This document shows, piece after piece, positions 14,977 to 27,411 of a stretch of DNA of 64,000 nt (within the stretch, counting starts at the first letter, position 1; each line of letters opens with the position of its first letter). The position numbers were made by a program, and so were the translations under genes. The notes under the pieces were generated by a model. It made no database searches and was not told the DNA's origin. It saw nothing but the letters and a program-made list of their open reading frames with translations. Source of the stretch: Colletes latitarsis (Eukaryota > Arthropoda > Insecta > Hymenoptera > Colletidae); NCBI RefSeq assembly GCF_051014445.1, contig NW_027488368.1:8370001-8434000 (forward strand), written 5' to 3'.

Positions 14977-15152
14977 GACTGTTTCAGTGTGGTACCACAT
15001 TACTACGTGGTCAAAGCCAGAAAAAGGCCAGGATCTGGCCAACAAGTATGCGAAAAATGCGAAAGTACGAGCCAGATGAGGGCAAATACCAGACCTAACC
15101 CAGACATAACCGGCGTTATCCTCTAAAATATTAATCGGAACCAGGTTTAATT
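14977..15152. repeat. Representative 176-bp satellite monomer
   Basis: I chose this monomer as a near-consensus reference, starting at GACTGTTTC. The next starts are 15153, 15329 and 15505, exactly 176 bp apart. Internal landmarks are a 12-bp palindrome at 14988-14999, a GGCCAG-GAT-CTGGCC dyad at 15026-15040, a direct repeat of two 9-mers (TGCGAAAAA, TGCGAAAGT) at 15049-15066, and ATAAC-CGGC-GTTAT at 15106-15119. The AT-rich segment near the end (15120-15152) contains the TTAATT that produces the recurrent antisense stop. The phase chosen for the start is arbitrary. Confidence 0.95.
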
Positions 15153-15680
15153 GACTGTTTCGGTGTGGTACCACATTAGAACGTGATCCAAACCAGAAAA
15201 GGGCCAGGATCTGGCCAACAAGTATGCGAAAAATGCGAAAGTACGAGCCAGATGAGGGCAAATACCCGACCTAACCGAGATATAACCTGCGTTATCCTCT
15301 AAAATATTAATTGGAACCAGGTTTAATTGACTGTTTCAGTGTGGTACCACATTACTACGTGGTCAAAGCCAGAAAAAGGCCAGGATCTGGCCAACAAGTA
15401 TGCGAAAAATGCGAAAGTACGAGCCAGATGAGGGCAAATACCAGACCTAACCCAGACATAACCGGCGTTATCCTCTAAAATATTAATCGGAACCAGGTTT
15501 AATTGACTGTTTCGGTGTGGTACCACATTACAACGTGATCCAAACCAGAAAAGGGCCAGGATCTGGCCAACAAGTATGGGAAAAACGCGAAAGTACGAGC
15601 CAGATGAGGACAAATCCTAGACCTACCCGAGACATAACCGGCGTTATCCTCTAAAATATTAATCGGAACCTGGTTTAATT
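14977..15680. repeat. Dimeric (352-bp) sub-organisation of the satellite
   Basis: Two successive 352-bp dimers, 14977-15328 and 15329-15680, are nearly identical over about their first 270 bases and then differ at several sites. Within each dimer the first monomer carries GTGGTCAAAGCCAG and the second GTGATCCAAACCAG after the GGTACC core, so two monomer types alternate. A similar dimer lies at about 12870-13221. The alternation is local. Elsewhere in the window the two types occur in irregular order. Confidence 0.8.
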
Positions 15681-17189
15681 GACTGTTTCAGAGTGGTACC
15701 GTATTACTACGTCATCCAAACCAGAAAAAAGCCAGGATCTGGCCAACAAGTATGGGAAAAATGCGAAATTACGAGTTAGATGGGGGCAAATCCCAGACCT
15801 AACCCAGACATAACCGGCATTATCCTCCAAAATATTGATCGCAACCAGGTTTAGTTGACAGATTCGATGTGGTACCGCATTACTACGTGATCCAAAACAG
15901 AAAAAATGCCAGGATCTGGCCAACAAGTAAGCGAAAAATGCGAAAGTACGAGCCAGATGATTGCTAATACCACAACTAACCCAAACGTTACCAGCGTTAT
16001 CCTCCAAACTATTAATCGGAACCAGCTTTTATAGACAGTTTCAGTGTGGTACCACATTACTACGTGATCCAAACCAGAAAAAACCCAGGATCTGCCCAAC
16101 AAGTATGCGAAAAACGCGAAAGTACGAGCCAGATGAGGGCAAATACCAGGACAAACCCAGACATAACCGGCGTTATCCTCTAAAATATTAATCGGAACCA
16201 GGTTTAATTGACTGTTTCGGTGTGGTACCACATTACTACGTGGTCCAAGCCAGAAAAAGGCCAGGATCTGGCCAACAAGTATGGGAAAAACGCGAAAGTA
16301 CGAGCCAGATGAGGACAAATCCTAGACCTAACCGAGACATAACCTGCGCTATCCTCTAAAATATTAATCGCAACAAGGATTAATTGACTGTTTCTGTGTG
16401 GTGCTGCGTTACAACGTGATCCAAACCAGAAAAGGGCCAGGATCTGGCCAACAAGTATGCGAAAAATGCGAAAGTACGCGCCAGATGAGGGCAAATACCC
16501 GACCTATCCGAGATATAACCTGCGTTATCCTCTAAAATATTAATCGGAACCAGGTTTAATTGACTGTTTCAGTGAGGTACCACATTACTACGTGGTCCAA
16601 GTCAGAAAAAGGCTAGGATCTGGCCAACAAGTATGCGAAAAATGCGAAAGTACGAGCATGATGATTGCAAATACCAGAACTAACCCAAACATAACCAGCG
16701 TTATCCTCCAAAATATTAATAGCAACCAGGTTTAGTTGACTGTTTCGGTGTGGAATCACATTACGACGGGATCCAAACCACAAAAAACCCGAGATCTGGC
16801 CAACAAGTATGCGAAAAATGCGAAAGTACGAGCCAGATGAGGGCAAATACCAGACCTAACGCAAACATAGCCAGCGTTATCCTCTAAAATATTAATCGAA
16901 ACCAGGTTTAATTGACTGTTTCAGTGTGGTACCACATTACTACGTGATCCAAACCAGAAAAAGCCCAGGATCTGGCAAACAAGTATGCGAAAAATGCGAA
17001 AGTACGAGCCAGATGAGGGCAAATACCAGACCTAACCCAGCCATAACCGGCGTTATCCTCTAAAATATTAATCGGAACCAGGTTTAATTGACTGTTTCGG
17101 TGTGGTACCACATTACTACGTGGTCCAAGCCAGAAAGAGGCCAGGATCTGGCCAACAAGTATGGGAAAAACGCGAAAGTACGAGCCAGA

Positions 17190-17893
17190 TGGGGGCAAAT
17201 CCCAGACCTAACCGAGACATAACCGGCGTTATCCTCCAAAATATTGATCGCAACCAGGTTTAGTTGACAGTTTCGATGTGGTACCGCATTACTACGTGAT
17301 CCAAACCAGAAAAAATGTCAGGATCTGGCGAACAAGTAAGCGAAAAATGCGAAAGTACGAGCCAGATGAGGGCAAATACCAGACCTAACCCCGACATAAC
17401 CGGCGTTATCCTCTAAAATATTAATCGAAACCAGGTTTAATTGACTGTTTCAGTGTGGTACCACATTACTACGTGGTCCAAGCCAGAAAAAGGCCAGGAT
17501 CTGGCCAACAAGTATGCGAAAAATGCGAAAGTACGAGCATGATGATTGCAAATACCAGAACTAACCCAAACATAACCAGCGTTATCCTCCAAAATATTAA
17601 TCGCAACCAGGTTTAGTTGACTGTTTCGGTGTGGAATCACATTACGACGGGATCCAAACCACAAAAAACCCGAGATCTGGCCAACAAGTATGCGAAAAAT
17701 GCGAAAGTACGAGCCAGATGAGGGCAAATACCAGACCTAACCCAAACATAACCAGCGTTATCCTCTAAAATATTAATCGAAACCAGGTTTAATTGACTGT
17801 TTCAGTGTGGTACCACATTACTACGTGGTCCAAGCCAGAAAGAGGCCAGGATCTGGCCAACAAGTATGGGAAAAACGCGAAAGTACGAGCCAG
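17190..17893. repeat. Four-monomer block duplicated at 21416-22119
   Basis: This segment matches 21416-22119 at an offset of 4226 bp, about 24 monomers. Shared markers include CCAAAATATTGATCGC, TTTCGATGTGG and the ACCCGAGATCTGGCC variant, in which the usual dyad is replaced by an AGATCT core. The array between the copies is itself built from blocks that recur just to the right of each copy at shorter offsets (3698, 3346 and 2642 bp), which indicates successive loss of monomers from the right copy. Confidence 0.75.
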
Positions 17894-20034
17894 ATGATTG
17901 CTAATACCAGAACTAACCCAAACGTAACCAGCGTTATCCTCTAAACTATTAATCGGAACCAGCTTTTATAGACAGTTTCAATGTGGTAACACATTACTAC
18001 GTGATCCAAACCAGAAAAAACCCAGGATCTGCCCAACAAGTATGCGAAAAACGCGAAAGTACGAGCCAGATGAGGGCAAATACCAGACCATACCCAGACA
18101 TAACCGGCGTTATCCTCTAAAATATTAATCGGAACCAGGTTTAATTGACTGTTTCAGTGTGGTACCACATTACTACGTGGTCAAAGCCAGAAAAAGGCCA
18201 GGATCTGGCCAACAAGTTTGCGAAAAATGCGAAAGTACGAGCCAGATGAGGGCAAATACCAGACCTAACCCAGACATAACCGGCGTTATCCTCTAAAATA
18301 TTAATCGGAACCAGGTTTAATTGACTGTTTCGGTGTGGTACCACATTACTACGTGGTCCAAGCCAGAAAGAGGCCAGGATCTGGCCAACAAGTATGGGAA
18401 AAACGCGAAAGTACGAGCCAGATGAGGACAAATCCTAGACCTACCCGAGACATAACCTGCGCTATCCTCTAAAATATTAATCGCAACAAGGATTAATTGA
18501 CTGTTTCTGTGTTGTGCCGCGTTACAACGTGATCCAAACCAGAAAAGGGCCAGGATCTGGCCAACAAGTATGCGAAAAATGCGAAAGAACGAGCCAGATG
18601 AGGGCAAATACCCGACCTAACCGAGATATAACCTGCGTTATCCTCTAAAATATTAATCGGAACCAGGTTTAATTGACTGTTTCAGTGAGGTACCACATTA
18701 CTACGTGGTCAAAGCCAGAAAAAGGCCAAAATCTGGCAAACAAGTATGCGAAAAATGCGAAAGTACGAGCCAGATGAGGGCAAATACCAGACCTAACCGA
18801 GATATAACCGGCGTTATCCTCTAAAATATTAATCGGAACCAGGTTTAATTGACTGTTTCGGTGTGGTACCGCATTACTACGTGATCCAAACCAGAAAAAG
18901 GCCAGGAACTGGCCGACAAGTATGCGAAAAATGCGAAAGTACGAGCCAGATGAGAGCAAATACCAGACCTAACCCAGACATAACCGGCGTTATAATCTAA
19001 AATATTAATCGGAACCAGCTTTAACTGACTGTTTCAGTGTGGTACCACATTACTACGTGGTCATCGCCAGAAAAAGGCCAGAATCTGGCAAACAAGTATG
19101 CGAAAAATGCGAAAGTACGAGCCAGATGAGGGCAAATACCAGACCTGACCGAGATATAACCGGCGTTATCCTCTAAAATATTAATCGGAACCAGGTTTAA
19201 TTGACTGTTTCGGTGTGGTACCGCATTACTACGTGATCCAAACCAGAAAAAGGCCAGAATCTGGCAAACAAGTATGCGAAAAATGCAAAAGTTCGAGCCA
19301 GATGAGGGCAAATACCAGACCTAACCCAGACATAATCGGCGTTATCCTCTAAAATGTTAATCGCAACCAGGATTAGTTGACTGTTTCTGTGTGGTGCCGC
19401 GTTACAACGTGATCCAAGCCAGAAAAAGCCCAGGATCTGGCCAACAAGTATGCGAAAAATGCAAAAATACGAGCCAGATGAGGGCAAATACCAGACCTAA
19501 CCCAGACATAACCGGCGTTATCCTCTAAAATATTAATCGGAACCTGGTTTAATTGAATGTTTCAGTGTGGTACCGTATTACTACGTGATCAAAACCAGAA
19601 AAAAGCCAGGATCTGGCCAACAAGTATGTGAAAAATGCGAAAGTACGAGCCAGATGATTGCTAATTCCAGAACTAACCCAAACGTAACCAGCGTTATCCT
19701 CTAAAATATTAATCGGAACCAGGTTTAATTGACTGTTTCAGTGTGGTACCACGTTACTACGTGGTCAAAGCCAGAAAAGGGCCAGGATCTGGCCAACAAG
19801 TATGCGAAAAATGCGAAAGTACGAGCCAGATGTGGGCAAATACCCGACCTAACCGAGATATAACCTGCGTTATCCTCTAAAATATTAATCGGAACCAGCT
19901 TTTATAGACAGTTTCAGTGTGGTACCACATTACTACGTGATCCAAACCAGAAAAAACCCAGGATCTGCCCAACAAGTATGCGAAAAACGCGAAAGTACGA
20001 GCCAGATGAGGGCAAATACCAGACCAAACCCAGA

Positions 20035-20945
20035 CATAACCGGCGTTATCCTCTAAAATATTAATCGGAACCAGGTTTAATTGACTGTTTCAGTGTGGTA
20101 CCACGTTACTACGTGGTCAAAGCCAGAAAAGGGCCAGGATCTGGCCAACAAGTATGCGAAAAATGCGAAAGTACGAGCCAGATGAGGGCAAATACCCGAC
20201 CTAACCGAGATATAACCTGCGTTATCCTCTAAAATATTAATCGGAACCAGGTTTAATTGACTGTTTCAGTGAGGTACCACATTACTACGTGGTCAAAGCC
20301 AGAAAAAGGCCAGAATCTGGCAAACAAGTATGCGGAAAATGCGAAAGTACGAGCCAGATGAGGGCAAATACCAGACCCAACCGAGATATAACCGGCGTTA
20401 TCCTCTAAAATATTAATCGGAACCAGCTTTTATAGACAGTTTCAGGGTGGTACCACATTACTACGTGGTCAAAGCCAGAAAAAGGCCAGGATCTGGCCAA
20501 CAAGTATGGGAAAAATGCGAAATTACGAGTCAGATGGGGGCAAATCCCAGACCTAACCGAGACATAACCGGCGGTATCCTCCAAAATATTGATCGCAACC
20601 AGGTTTAGTTGACAGTTTCGATGTGGTACCGCATTACTACGTGATCCAAACCAGAAAAAATGCCAGGATCTGGCCAACAAGTAAGCGAAAAATGCGAAAG
20701 TACGAGCCAGATGAGGGCAAATACCAGACCTAACCCCGACATAACCGGCGTTATCCTCTAAAATATTAATCGAAACCAGGTTTAATTGACTGTTTCAGTG
20801 TGGTACCGCATTACTACGTGATCCATACCAGAAAAAGGCCAGGATCTGGCCAACAAGTATGCGAAAAATGCGAAAGATCGAGCCAGATGAGGGCAAAGAC
20901 CCGACCTACCCGAGACATAACCTGCGCTATCCTCTAATATATTAA
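20035..20945. repeat. Five-monomer block duplicated at 22677-23587
   Basis: About 910 bp here match 22677-23587 at a constant offset of 2642 bp (15 monomers plus 2 bp) with very few substitutions. Markers are TACCACGTTACTACG, TTTCAGGGTGG and CCAAAATATTGATCGC. Similarity stops where the left copy reads AATCGGAACC and the right copy AATCTCAACC. The near identity suggests a recent exchange. Confidence 0.78.
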
Positions 20946-23900
20946 TCGGAACCAGGTTTAATTGACTGTTTCAGTGTGGTACCACATTACTACGTGGTCC
21001 AAGCCAGAAAAAGGCCAGGATCTGGCCAATATGTATGCGAAAATTGCGAAAGTACGAGCCACATGAGGGCAAATCCCAGACCTAACCGAGACATAACCGG
21101 CGTTATCCACTAAAATATTAATCGTAACCAGGTTTAATTGACTGTTCCGGTGTGGTACCACATTACTACGTGGTCAAAGCCAGAAAAAGGCCAGGAACTG
21201 GCCAATAAGTATGCGAAAAATGCGAAATGACGAGCCAGATGAGGGCAAATCCCAGACCTAACCGATATATAACGGGCGTTATCCACTAGAATATTAATCG
21301 GAACCAGGTTTAATTGACTGTTCCGGTGTGGTACTACATTACTACGTGTTCAAAGCCAGAAAAAGGCCAGGAACTGGCCAACAAGTATGGGAAAAACGCG
21401 AAAGTACGAGCCAGATGGGGGCAAATCCCAGACCTAACCGAGACATAACCGGCGTTATCCTCCAAAATATTGATCGCAACCAGGTTTAGTTGACAGTTTC
21501 GATGTGGTACCGCATTACTACGTGATCCAAACCAGAAAAAATTTCAGGATCTGGCGAACAAGTAAGCGAAAAATGCGAAAGTACGAGCCAGATGAGGGCA
21601 AATACCAGACCTAACCCCGACATAACCGGCGTTATCCTCTAAAATATTAATCGAAACCAGGTTTAATTGACTGTTTCAGTGTGGTACCACATTACTACGT
21701 GGTCCAAGCCAGAAAAAGGCCAGGATCTGGCCAACAAGTATGCGAAAAATGCGAAAGTACGAGCATGATGATTGCAAATACCAGAACTAACCCAAACATA
21801 ACCAGCGTTATCCTCCAAAATATTAATCGCAACCAGGTTTAGTTGACTGTTTCGGTGTGGAATCACATTACGACGGGATCCAAACCACAAAAAACCCGAG
21901 ATCTGGCCAACAAGTATGCGAAAAATGCGAAAGTACGAGCCAGATGAGGGCAAATACCAGACCTAACCCAAACATAACCAGCGTTATCCTCTAAAATATT
22001 AATCGAAACCAGGTTTAATTGACTGTTTCAGTGTGGTACCACATTACTACGTGGTCCAAGCCAGAAAGAGGCCAGGATCTGGCCAACAAGTATGGGAAAA
22101 ACGCGAAAGTACGAGCCAGATGAGGACAAATCCTAGACCTACCCGAGACATAACCTGCGCTATCCTCTAAAATATTAATCGCAACAAGGATTAATTGACT
22201 GTTTCTGTGTTGTGCCGCGTTACAACGTGATCCAAACCAGAAAAGGGCCAGGATCTGGCCAACAAGTATGCGAAAAATGCGAAAGTACGAGCCAGATGAG
22301 GGCAAATACCCGACCTAACCCAGACATAACCGGCGTTATAATCTAAAATATTAATCGGAACCAGCTTTAACTGACTGTTTCAGTGTGGTACCACATTACT
22401 ACGTGGTCATCGCCAGAAAAAGGCCAGAATCTGGCAAACAAGTATGCGAAAAATGCGAAAGTACGAGCCAGATGAGGGCAAATACCAGACCTGACCGAGA
22501 TATAACCGGCGTTATCCTCTAAAATATTAATCGGAACCAGGTTTAATTGACTGTTTCGGTGTGGTACCGCATTACTACGTGATCCAAACCAGAAAAAGGC
22601 CAGAATCTGGCAAACAAGTATGCGAAAAATGCAAAAGTTCGAGCCAGATGAGGGCAAATACCAGACCTAACCCAGACATAACCGGCGTTATCCTCTAAAA
22701 TATTAATCGGAACCAGGTTTAATTGACTGTTTCAGTGTGGTACCACGTTACTACGTGGTCAAAGCCAGAAAAGGGCCAGGATCTGGCCAACAAGTATGCG
22801 AAAAATGCGAAAGTACGAGCCAGATGAGGGCAAATACCCGACCTAACCGAGATATAACCTGCGTTATCCTCTAAAATATTAATCGGAACCAGGTTTAATT
22901 GACTGTTTCAGTGAGGTACCACATTACTACGTGGTCAAAGCCAGAAAAAGGCCAGAATCTGGCAAACAAGTATGCGGAAAATGCGAAAGTACGAGCCAGA
23001 TGAGGGCAAATACCAGACCCAACCGAGATATAACCGGCGTTATCCTCTAAAATATTAATCGGAACCAGCTTTTATAGACAGTTTCAGGGTGGTACCACAT
23101 TACTACGTGGTCAAAGCCAGAAAAAGGCCAGGATCTGGCCAACAAGTATGGGAAAAATGCGAAATTACGAGTCAGATGGGGGCAAATCCCAGACCTAACC
23201 GAGACATAACCGGCGGTATCCTCCAAAATATTGATCGCAACCAGGTTTAGTTGACAGTTTCGATGTGGTACCGCATTACTACGTGATCCAAACCAGAAAA
23301 AATGCCAGGATCTGGCCAACAAGTAAGCGAAAAATGCGAAAGTACGAGCCAGATGAGGGCAAATACCAGACCTAACCCCGACATAACCGGCGTTATCCTC
23401 TAAAATATTAATCGAAACCAGGTTTAATTGACTGTTTCAGTGTGGTACCGCATTACTACGTGATCCATACCAGAAAAAGGCCAGGATCTGGCCAACAAGT
23501 ATGCGAAAAATGCGAAAGATCGAGCCAGATGAGGGCAAATACCCGACCTACCCGAGACACAACCTGCGCTATCCTCTAAAATATTAATCTCAACCAGGTT
23601 TGATTTACTGTTTCGGAGTGGTACCGTATTACTACGTGATCCAAACCAGAAAAATGCCAGGATCTGGCCAATAAGTATGCGAAAAATGCGAAATGACGAG
23701 CCAGATGAGGGCAAATCCCAGACCTAACCGTTATATAACCGGCGTTATCCACTAAAATATTAATCGGAACCAGGTTTAATTGACTGTTCCGGTGTGGTAC
23801 CACATTACTACGTGGTCAAAACCAGAAAAAGGCCAGGATCTGGCCAACTAGTATGCGAGAAATGCGAAAGTACGAGCCAGATGAGGGCAAATCCCAGACC

Positions 23901-24599
23901 TAACCGAGATATAAGCGGCGTTATCCACTAAAATATTAATCGGAACCAGGTTTAATTGACTGTTCCGGTGTCGTACCACATTACTACGGGATCCAAACCA
24001 GAAAAAGCCCAGGCTCTGGCCAACAAGTATGCGAGAAATGCGAAAGTACGCGCCAGATGAGGGCAAATCCCAGAACTAACCGAGACATAACCGGCGTTAT
24101 CCTCTAACATATTGATCGCCACCAGGTTTAGTTGACAGTTTCGATGTGGTACCGCATTACAACGTGAGTCAAACCAGAAAAAATGCCAGGATCTGGCCAT
24201 GAAGTGAGCGGAAAATGCGAAAGTACGAGCCAGATGAGTGCAAATACCAGAACTAACGCAGACATAACCAGCGTTATCCTCTAAAATATTAATCGGTGCA
24301 AGGTTTATTTGACTGTTTCAGTGTGGTACCACATTACTACGTGGTCAAAGCCAGAAAAAGGCTACGATCTGGCCAACAAGTATGTGAAAAATGCGAAAGT
24401 ACGAGCCAGATGTGGGCAAATACCAGACCTAACCCGGACATAACCGGCGCTATCCTCTAAAATATTAATCGGAACCAGGTTTAATTGGCTGCTTCAGTGT
24501 GGTACCACATTACTACGTGGTCCAAGCCAGAAAAAGGCCAGGATCTGCCCAACAAGCATGCGAAAAATGCGAAAATTCGAGCCAGATAAGGGCAAATAC

Positions 24600-26880
24600 C
24601 AGACCTAACCCAGACATAACCGGCGTTATCCCCTAAAATACTAATCGGAACCAGCTGTTATTGACTGTTTCAGTGTGGTACCACATTACTACGTGATCCA
24701 AGTCAGAAAAAGCCCAGGATCTGGCCAACTAGTATGCGAGAAATGCGAAAGTACGAGCCAGATGAGGAGAAATCCTAGACCTAACCGAGACATAACCTGC
24801 GCTATCCTCTAAAATATTAATCTCAACCAGGTTTGATTTACTGTTTCGGAGTGGTACCGTATTACTACGTGATCCAAACCAGAAAAATGCCAGGATCTGG
24901 CCAACAAGTACGCGAAAAATGCGAAAGTACGAGCCAGATCAGGGCAAATACCAGACCTAACCCAGACATAACCTGCGTTATCCTCTGAAATATTAACCGG
25001 AACCATGTTTAATTGACTGTTTCAGTGTGGTACCGCATAACTGCCATGTCAAAGCCAGAAAAAGGCCAGAATCTGGCCAACAAGTATGCGAAAAACGCGA
25101 AAGTATGAGCCAGATGATTGCTAATACCAGAACTAACCCAAACGTAACCAGCGTTATCCTCCAAACTATTAATCGGAACCAGCCTATATTGACAGTTTCA
25201 GTGTGGTACCACATTACTACGTGATCCAAACCAGAAGAAACCCAGGATCTGGCTAACTAGTATGCGAGAAATGCGAAAGTACGAGCCAGATGATTGCTAA
25301 TACCAGAACTAACCCAAACGTAACCAGCGTTATCCTCCAAACTATTAATCGGAACCAGCTTTTATTGACCGTTTCAGTGTGGTACCAGATAACTACGTGA
25401 TCCAAACCAGAAAAAACCCAGGATCTGGCCAACTAGTATGCGAGAAATGCGAAAGTATGAGCCAGATGATTGCAAATACCAGAACTAACCCAGACATAAC
25501 CAGCATTATCCTCTAAAATACTAATCGGAACCAGCTTTCATTTTCAGGGTGGTACCACATTACCACGTGATGCAAGTCAGAAAAAGCCCAGGATCTGGTC
25601 AACAAGTATGGGAAAAATGCGAAAGTACGAGCCAGATGAGGGCAAATACCAGACCTAACCGAGACATAGCCTGCGTTATACTCTAAAATATTAATCGCAA
25701 CCGGGATTAATTGACTGTTTCGGTGTGATGCCGCGTTACAACGTGATCCAAACCAGAAAAAGGCCAGGATCTGGCCAACAAGTATGCAAAAAATGCGAAA
25801 GTGCGAGCCAGATGAGGGCAAATACCAGACCTAACCGAGACATAACCTGCGCTATACTCTAAAATATTAATCGCAACCAGGTTTAACTGACAGTTTCAGT
25901 GTGGTTCCACATTACTGCCACGTCAAAGCCAGAAAAAGGCCAGGATCTGGCCAACAAGTATGAGAAAAATGCGAAAGTACGAGCCAGATGAGGGCAAATA
26001 CCAGACCTAACCCGGACATAAACCGGCGTTATCCTCTAAAATACTAATCGGAACCAGGTTTAATTGACTGTTTCAGTGTGGTACCACATTACAACGCGGT
26101 CCAAGCCAGAAAAAGGCCAGGATCTGCCCAACAAGTATGCGTAAAATGCGAAAGTACGAGCCAGATGATTGCTAATACCAGACCAAACCGAGACATAACC
26201 GGCGTTATCCTCTAAAATAAAAATCGCAAACAGGTTTAATTGACTGTTTCGGTGTGGTACCGCATTACTACGTGATCCATACCAGAAAAAGGCCAGGATC
26301 TGGCCAACAAGTATGCGAGGAATGCGAAAGTACGAGCCAGATGAGGTCAAATACCAGACCTAACCAAGACACAACCGGCGTTATCCCCTACAATACTAAT
26401 CGGAACCAGCTTTTATTGACTGTTTCAGTGTGGTACCACATTACTACGTGATCCAAACCAGAAAAAGCCCAGGATCTGGCCAACTAGTATGCGAGAAATG
26501 CGAAAGTACGAGCCAGATGAGGGCAAATCCCAGAACTAACCGAGACATAACCTGCGCTATCCTCTAAAATATTAATCTCAACCAGGTTTAATTTACTGTT
26601 TCGGAGTGGTACCGTATTACTACGTGATCCAAACCAGAAATATCCCAGGATCTGGCCAACAATTATGCGAAAAATGCGAAAGTATGTGCCTGATGATTGC
26701 GAATACCAGAACTAACCCAAACATAACCAGCGTTATCCTCCAAAATATTAAACGCAACCAGGTTTAGTTGACTGTTTCGGTGTGGAACCACATTACGACG
26801 GGATGCAAACCACAAAAAACCCGAGATCTGGCCAACAAGTAAGCGAAAAATACCACAGTACAAGCCAGATGAGGGCAAAT
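24600..26880. repeat. Higher-order block, copy 1 (partner 27412-29690)
   Basis: About 2.28 kb match at an offset of 2812 bp (16 monomers minus 4 bp). Anchor points are 24809/27621, 26060/28872 and 26663/29475. Between about 25.02 and 25.4 kb the register slips by one monomer and then recovers, so the copies have traded or lost a monomer internally. A third partial copy has its anchor at 30784, which is 3163 bp from 27621. Confidence 0.78.
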
Positions 26881-27411
26881 ACCAGACCTAACCCAGACAT
26901 AAACCGGCGTTATCCTCTAAAATACTAATCGGAACCAGGTTTAATTGACTGTTTCAGTATGGTACCACATTACAACGCGGTCCAAGCCAGAAAAAGGCCA
27001 GGATCTGCCCAACAAGTATGCGTAAAATGCGAAAGTACGTGCCGGATGATTGCTAATACCAGACCAAACCGAGACATAACCGGCGATATCATCTAAAATA
27101 TTAATCGCAACCAGGATTTATTGACTGTTTCGGTGTGGTGCTGCGCTACAACGTGATCGAAACCAGAAAAAGGCCAGGATCTGGCCAACAAGCATGCGAA
27201 AAATGCGACAGTATGAGCCGGCTGATTGCTAATACCAGACCAAACCGAGACATAACCGGCGTTATCCTCTAAAATATTAATCGCAAACAGGTTTAATTGA
27301 CTGTTTCGGTGTGGTACCGCATTACTACGTGATCCATACCAGAAAAAGGCCAGGATCTGGCCAACAAGTATGCAAAAAATGCGAAAGTTCGAGCCAGATG
27401 AGGGCAAATAC

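Noticed and set aside
15961..16191. Plus-strand open frames (for example 15961-16191, 38253-38507, 54062-54319)
   Set aside because: These are also fragments of the monomer read across one or two units, with no start signal, no conserved frame and no recognisable domain.
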